Assembly (NCBI RefSeq): GCF_023276435.1
Contig: NZ_JALLPO010000019.1
Coordinates: 111,601-175,600 of the forward strand
Source: Sphaerisporangium perillae
GTDB lineage: Bacteria; Actinomycetota; Actinomycetes; Streptosporangiales; Streptosporangiaceae
Direction: 5' to 3'
Length of the DNA stretch: 64,000 nucleotides
The position numbers were made by a program, and so were the translations under genes. Shown piece after piece: positions 61,735 through 64,000 of the stretch (position 1 is the first letter of the stretch; each line of letters begins with the position of its first letter). The notes beneath the pieces were generated by a model that did not search any database, was not told the origin of the DNA, and was given only the letters and a program-made list of their open reading frames with translations.

Positions 61735-63081
61735 ATGGGCGAGCCGAACATCCTGCTTGACTCGCTACTCGCCGAAGCGAGGATTTCGCACGCTGGGCTC
61801 GCCGTACGCATCAACGCGGCTATGGCAACCGCTCGGCGCCCGACGCACTACGACCACACCGCCATCGCCCGATGGATCAGGGACAGGGCCATCCCCCGCG
61901 GAGACGTACCAGAGATCATTTGCCAGATCATCGGGAGCAAGATCGGCCGGACTCTGACGCTCTCAGACATTGGCATGACCCGTAACCGGATCGAGCCGGA
62001 CGAGCCAGGGTTGCCTCAGGTCATTGACCAGGCGGTCGCGTTGTGGCGCGGAGACCTCGTCGACAAGGCGTTCCTGACGGGCGCCACCATGATCGACGGA
62101 CCTGCGGCCATCGCCCCCGTGTTCGAATGGGAGAACCCGCCTCATGAGCCAGACGTCTCGCGCCGAGGGCCGCACCCGGTAAGCAGGGACGACGTGCAGG
62201 TGCTCAAGGACGCGCGCGCTCGCTACGAGCAGATGTACCGCCGAGTCGGCGGTGTGCCCGTACGGCCGCGCATCGTGGCATTCCTCAACGCCAACGTGAC
62301 ACCGCTGCTCAAGGGCAGCCACGATGATCAAACAGGGCGAGAGCTGTTCCGGGCAGCCGGTGGCTTGGTCGCGCTCGCGGGCGTCTGCGCCTACGACTCC
62401 GACCGTCAGGCGCTCTCCCAGCGTTACCTGTTCCATGCTCTGCGCATGGCCAAGGCATCCGGCAGCCTGGCGTTTGGCGGCTACGTGGTCGCGCTGCTGG
62501 CCAACCAGGCCATGTCCCAGGCGAAGCACCGGTATGTGATCCAGTACGCCGAGACCGCGTTGCGGGGAACTCGCGATCATCTAAGTCCCGCTCTGGTGAC
62601 CGACCTTCACATACTCCAGGCCAAGGCATACGCGCGGGTTGGAGACCGGGCGAGCTGTCATGCGCACATGCGGCGATCGGAGACCACAGCGGCTCAGATC
62701 CGGGAAGCGGAGGAACCGCCGGAGACCGGCTACGTTCAGCCGGGTCTGCTGGAATGCCAGCACGCCGAAGCGCTGCGGCGCCTCGGTGATCTCATGGCAG
62801 CTCAGACCTACGCCGAGGAAGCGCTCAGGCACGCTGACACCTGCCACCTACGCGGCCAGACACACCGGCTCGCCACCCTCGCCCTCGTCTTGGCCGAGCG
62901 TCGCGAATTGGACCAAGCCGTCGCCACCGCCGAGACCATGTTGGAGCGCGCGCAGGGCATGGAGTCCGAGCGCATCGCCGAGCGGGTCGCCACAGTGGCC
63001 GACGCGCTGCGCCCTTTCGACGCCCGTGTGGTCCGAGGGTTTCTGACACGGGTACGCCAACAGGCACGCGTGCCCTTGTAG
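61735..63081 (+). CDS. HTH/TPR-type transcriptional regulator
   Basis: 448 residues. The N-terminal HTH-like part is ILLDSLLAEARISHAGLAVRINAAMATARRPTHYDHTAIARWIRDRAIPRGDVPEIICQIIG. A long helical TPR-like region follows (RYLFHALRMAKASGSLAFGGYVVALLANQAMSQ; YVIQYAETALRGTRDHLSPALVTDLHILQAKAYARVGD; ALRRLGDLMAAQTYAEEALRHADTCHLRGQTHRLATLALVLAERRELDQAVATAETMLERA). This is a standard actinomycete regulator class. The last part was copied to 19714-19931. It lies 42 bases before the NUDIX gene, so the two are probably cotranscribed. Confidence 0.85.
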   Translation: MGEPNILLDSLLAEARISHAGLAVRINAAMATARRPTHYDHTAIARWIRDRAIPRGDVPEIICQIIGSKIGRTLTLSDIGMTRNRIEPDEPGLPQVIDQAVALWRGDLVDKAFLTGATMIDGPAAIAPVFEWENPPHEPDVSRRGPHPVSRDDVQVLKDARARYEQMYRRVGGVPVRPRIVAFLNANVTPLLKGSHDDQTGRELFRAAGGLVALAGVCAYDSDRQALSQRYLFHALRMAKASGSLAFGGYVVALLANQAMSQAKHRYVIQYAETALRGTRDHLSPALVTDLHILQAKAYARVGDRASCHAHMRRSETTAAQIREAEEPPETGYVQPGLLECQHAEALRRLGDLMAAQTYAEEALRHADTCHLRGQTHRLATLALVLAERRELDQAVATAETMLERAQGMESERIAERVATVADALRPFDARVVRGFLTRVRQQARVPL

Positions 63082-63122
63082 CGTGGGACCGAGATCGGGC
63101 AACCACACTGGGAGTACGCCGC

Positions 63123-63647
63123 ATGCGCTGGCAGGTCAACTCCGAAGAGCCTCTCTACACCGACACGTGGCTCGACATTCGGGTTGCGGATGTGGAACTG
63201 CCCGACGGCAGGCATCTGGACCACCGGTTGATCCGCACTGCGCCCGGAGCCGGAGCCGTGGTAACCGACGAACGGCGCCGGGTGCTACTGATCTGGCGGC
63301 ACCGCTTCATCACCGACTCCTGGGGATGGGAGATTCCCATCGGGAAGATCGAAGACGGGGAGGAGTCGGCGGGCGCCGCCGCCCGGGAGGTCGAGGAGGA
63401 GACCGGCTGGCGGCCCGGGCCGCTGCGCCCATTGGTGAAGGTCCAGCCCACCAACGGCATCTCCGACTCCGTTCACCACATCTTCCATGCCGACAGCGCC
63501 ACCTACATCGACCAGCCCACCGAGGGTTGGGAGGCCGAGCGCGTCGAATGGGTACCGCTGAGCGACGTCCCCCGGCTGGTCGGCAAGGGCGACATCGTGA
63601 GCGGCACCAGCATGGCCGCTCTGCTGTACGCCCTCACCGAGATATAG
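63123..63647 (+). CDS. NUDIX hydrolase
   Basis: 174 residues. The NUDIX box is GKIEDGEESAGAAAREVEEETGW, complete with the REVEEE metal residues. Preceding strands (AGAVVTDERRRVLLIWRHRFITDSWGWEIP) and WEAERVEWVPLSDVPRLVGKGDIVSGTSMAALLYAL fit the ADP-ribose pyrophosphatase-like branch. It hydrolyses a nucleoside diphosphate linked to another group. Actinomycetes often pair it with an HTH/TPR regulator as here. Confidence 0.93.
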   Translation: MRWQVNSEEPLYTDTWLDIRVADVELPDGRHLDHRLIRTAPGAGAVVTDERRRVLLIWRHRFITDSWGWEIPIGKIEDGEESAGAAAREVEEETGWRPGPLRPLVKVQPTNGISDSVHHIFHADSATYIDQPTEGWEAERVEWVPLSDVPRLVGKGDIVSGTSMAALLYALTEI

Positions 63648-63875
63648 GAACCGGCTGAAGTCCAGACAGCCGACACGGCGGGCGATCAGCGGATCAACTG
63701 TGGCCGGACAGCAGGACGGCTCACGCCCAGGAGTTGAGCGCGAGCCGTACAGCGAGATCTGTAAAGCTACTCCTCGGTCGGGACCAGGCCAGTCTGGCAG
63801 GCGCCCCATCGAGATGGGTCACCTAGCTTGACGTTGGTACCGCCGAGTGTGCATTGGCAGGTGACCCGTAAGTCT

Positions 63876-64000
63876 TAGACTCCGACGACCTTGACGGCTT
63901 TTCCACAGAGCGTGGACATGTCATCCTCATCAGAGGTGAGGACGATCACCGGCCTGACCGCACGCAGGGCGGTGGCGGCCACCACGGCGTCGATGGCGTA
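63876..64000 (-). CDS. PIN-domain toxin (VapC-like), C-terminal part
   Basis: The window cuts the gene; 41 codons remain: YAIDAVVAATALRAVRPVIVLTSDEDDMSTLCGKAVKVVGV and a stop. D-A-x-x-A-A-T-A and LTSDEDDM supply the last PIN acidic residues. It is probably a VapC-type RNase with its antitoxin outside the window. Confidence 0.75.

Overview
The window is high-GC DNA with GTG and TTG starts, DesK/NarL-type two-component systems, MerR-HEAT and GlxA-type regulators, a DinB/maleylpyruvate-isomerase-like protein and many XRE regulators with TPR-like tails. This points to a filamentous actinomycete, most likely Streptosporangiales (Nonomuraea, Streptosporangium or Actinomadura-like). That placement is inference from protein style; no rRNA gene is present.

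Layout. 1-12 kb: ordinary chromosomal genes. They include a dehydrogenase tail, a DmpA-type aminopeptidase, a secreted metallophosphoesterase, a truncated Ada-AlkA repair gene, an operon of a secreted serine hydrolase with a DesK-type kinase and NarL regulator, a secreted peptidase, a short-chain dehydrogenase and a methyltransferase. 12-27 kb: a worn accessory zone in which intact genes (proline dehydrogenase with a divergent GlxA-type regulator, an MFS exporter, an acetamidase-like protein, a chitinase, a flavin reductase) sit among remnants of a serine recombinase, IS630, integrase-core, IS1380 and IS5 transposases, an aldo-keto reductase, a DUF4143 ATPase and a duplicated regulator tail. 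26.7-33.5 kb: an ABC exporter with its own two-component system, a HEAT/MerR operon behind a clear MerR operator, and lgt.

34-46.4 kb: a glyoxylate and glycolate cluster. Two IclR regulators frame a serine-glyoxylate-type aminotransferase, a fused FAD/Fe-S glycolate or hydroxyacid dehydrogenase, gcl, glxR, hyi, a 2-keto-4-pentenoate hydratase-like enzyme and a MatC/SLC13-like permease. A substrate is imported and oxidised to glyoxylate. Glyoxylate is then either condensed to tartronate semialdehyde (gcl) and reduced to glycerate (glxR, with hyi interconverting hydroxypyruvate), or transaminated. Related palindromes ending in GATGCGGAAAA or AATGCGGAAA lie before the gcl operon and in the hydratase/permease gap, suggesting one regulon. 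The aminotransferase promoter carries two adjacent 19-bp dyads.

46.4-58.5 kb: an integrated accessory island that opens with a full-length serine recombinase. It holds a HEPN-like protein and an unknown membrane protein in lower-GC DNA. Next comes a three-gene set of a sigma-like protein, an HTH protein and an ImmA/IrrE metallopeptidase with tandem zinc ribbons. A compact anti-phage operon follows: a CD-NTase, a stand-alone E2-like protein and a membrane protein. I read this as a type II-short CBASS operon with an unusual peptidase/HTH control module upstream. This is the best candidate for a poorly described system. 58.5-64 kb: small hypothetical genes, a tightly coupled three-gene operon, an HTH/TPR regulator, a NUDIX hydrolase and the end of a PIN-domain toxin.
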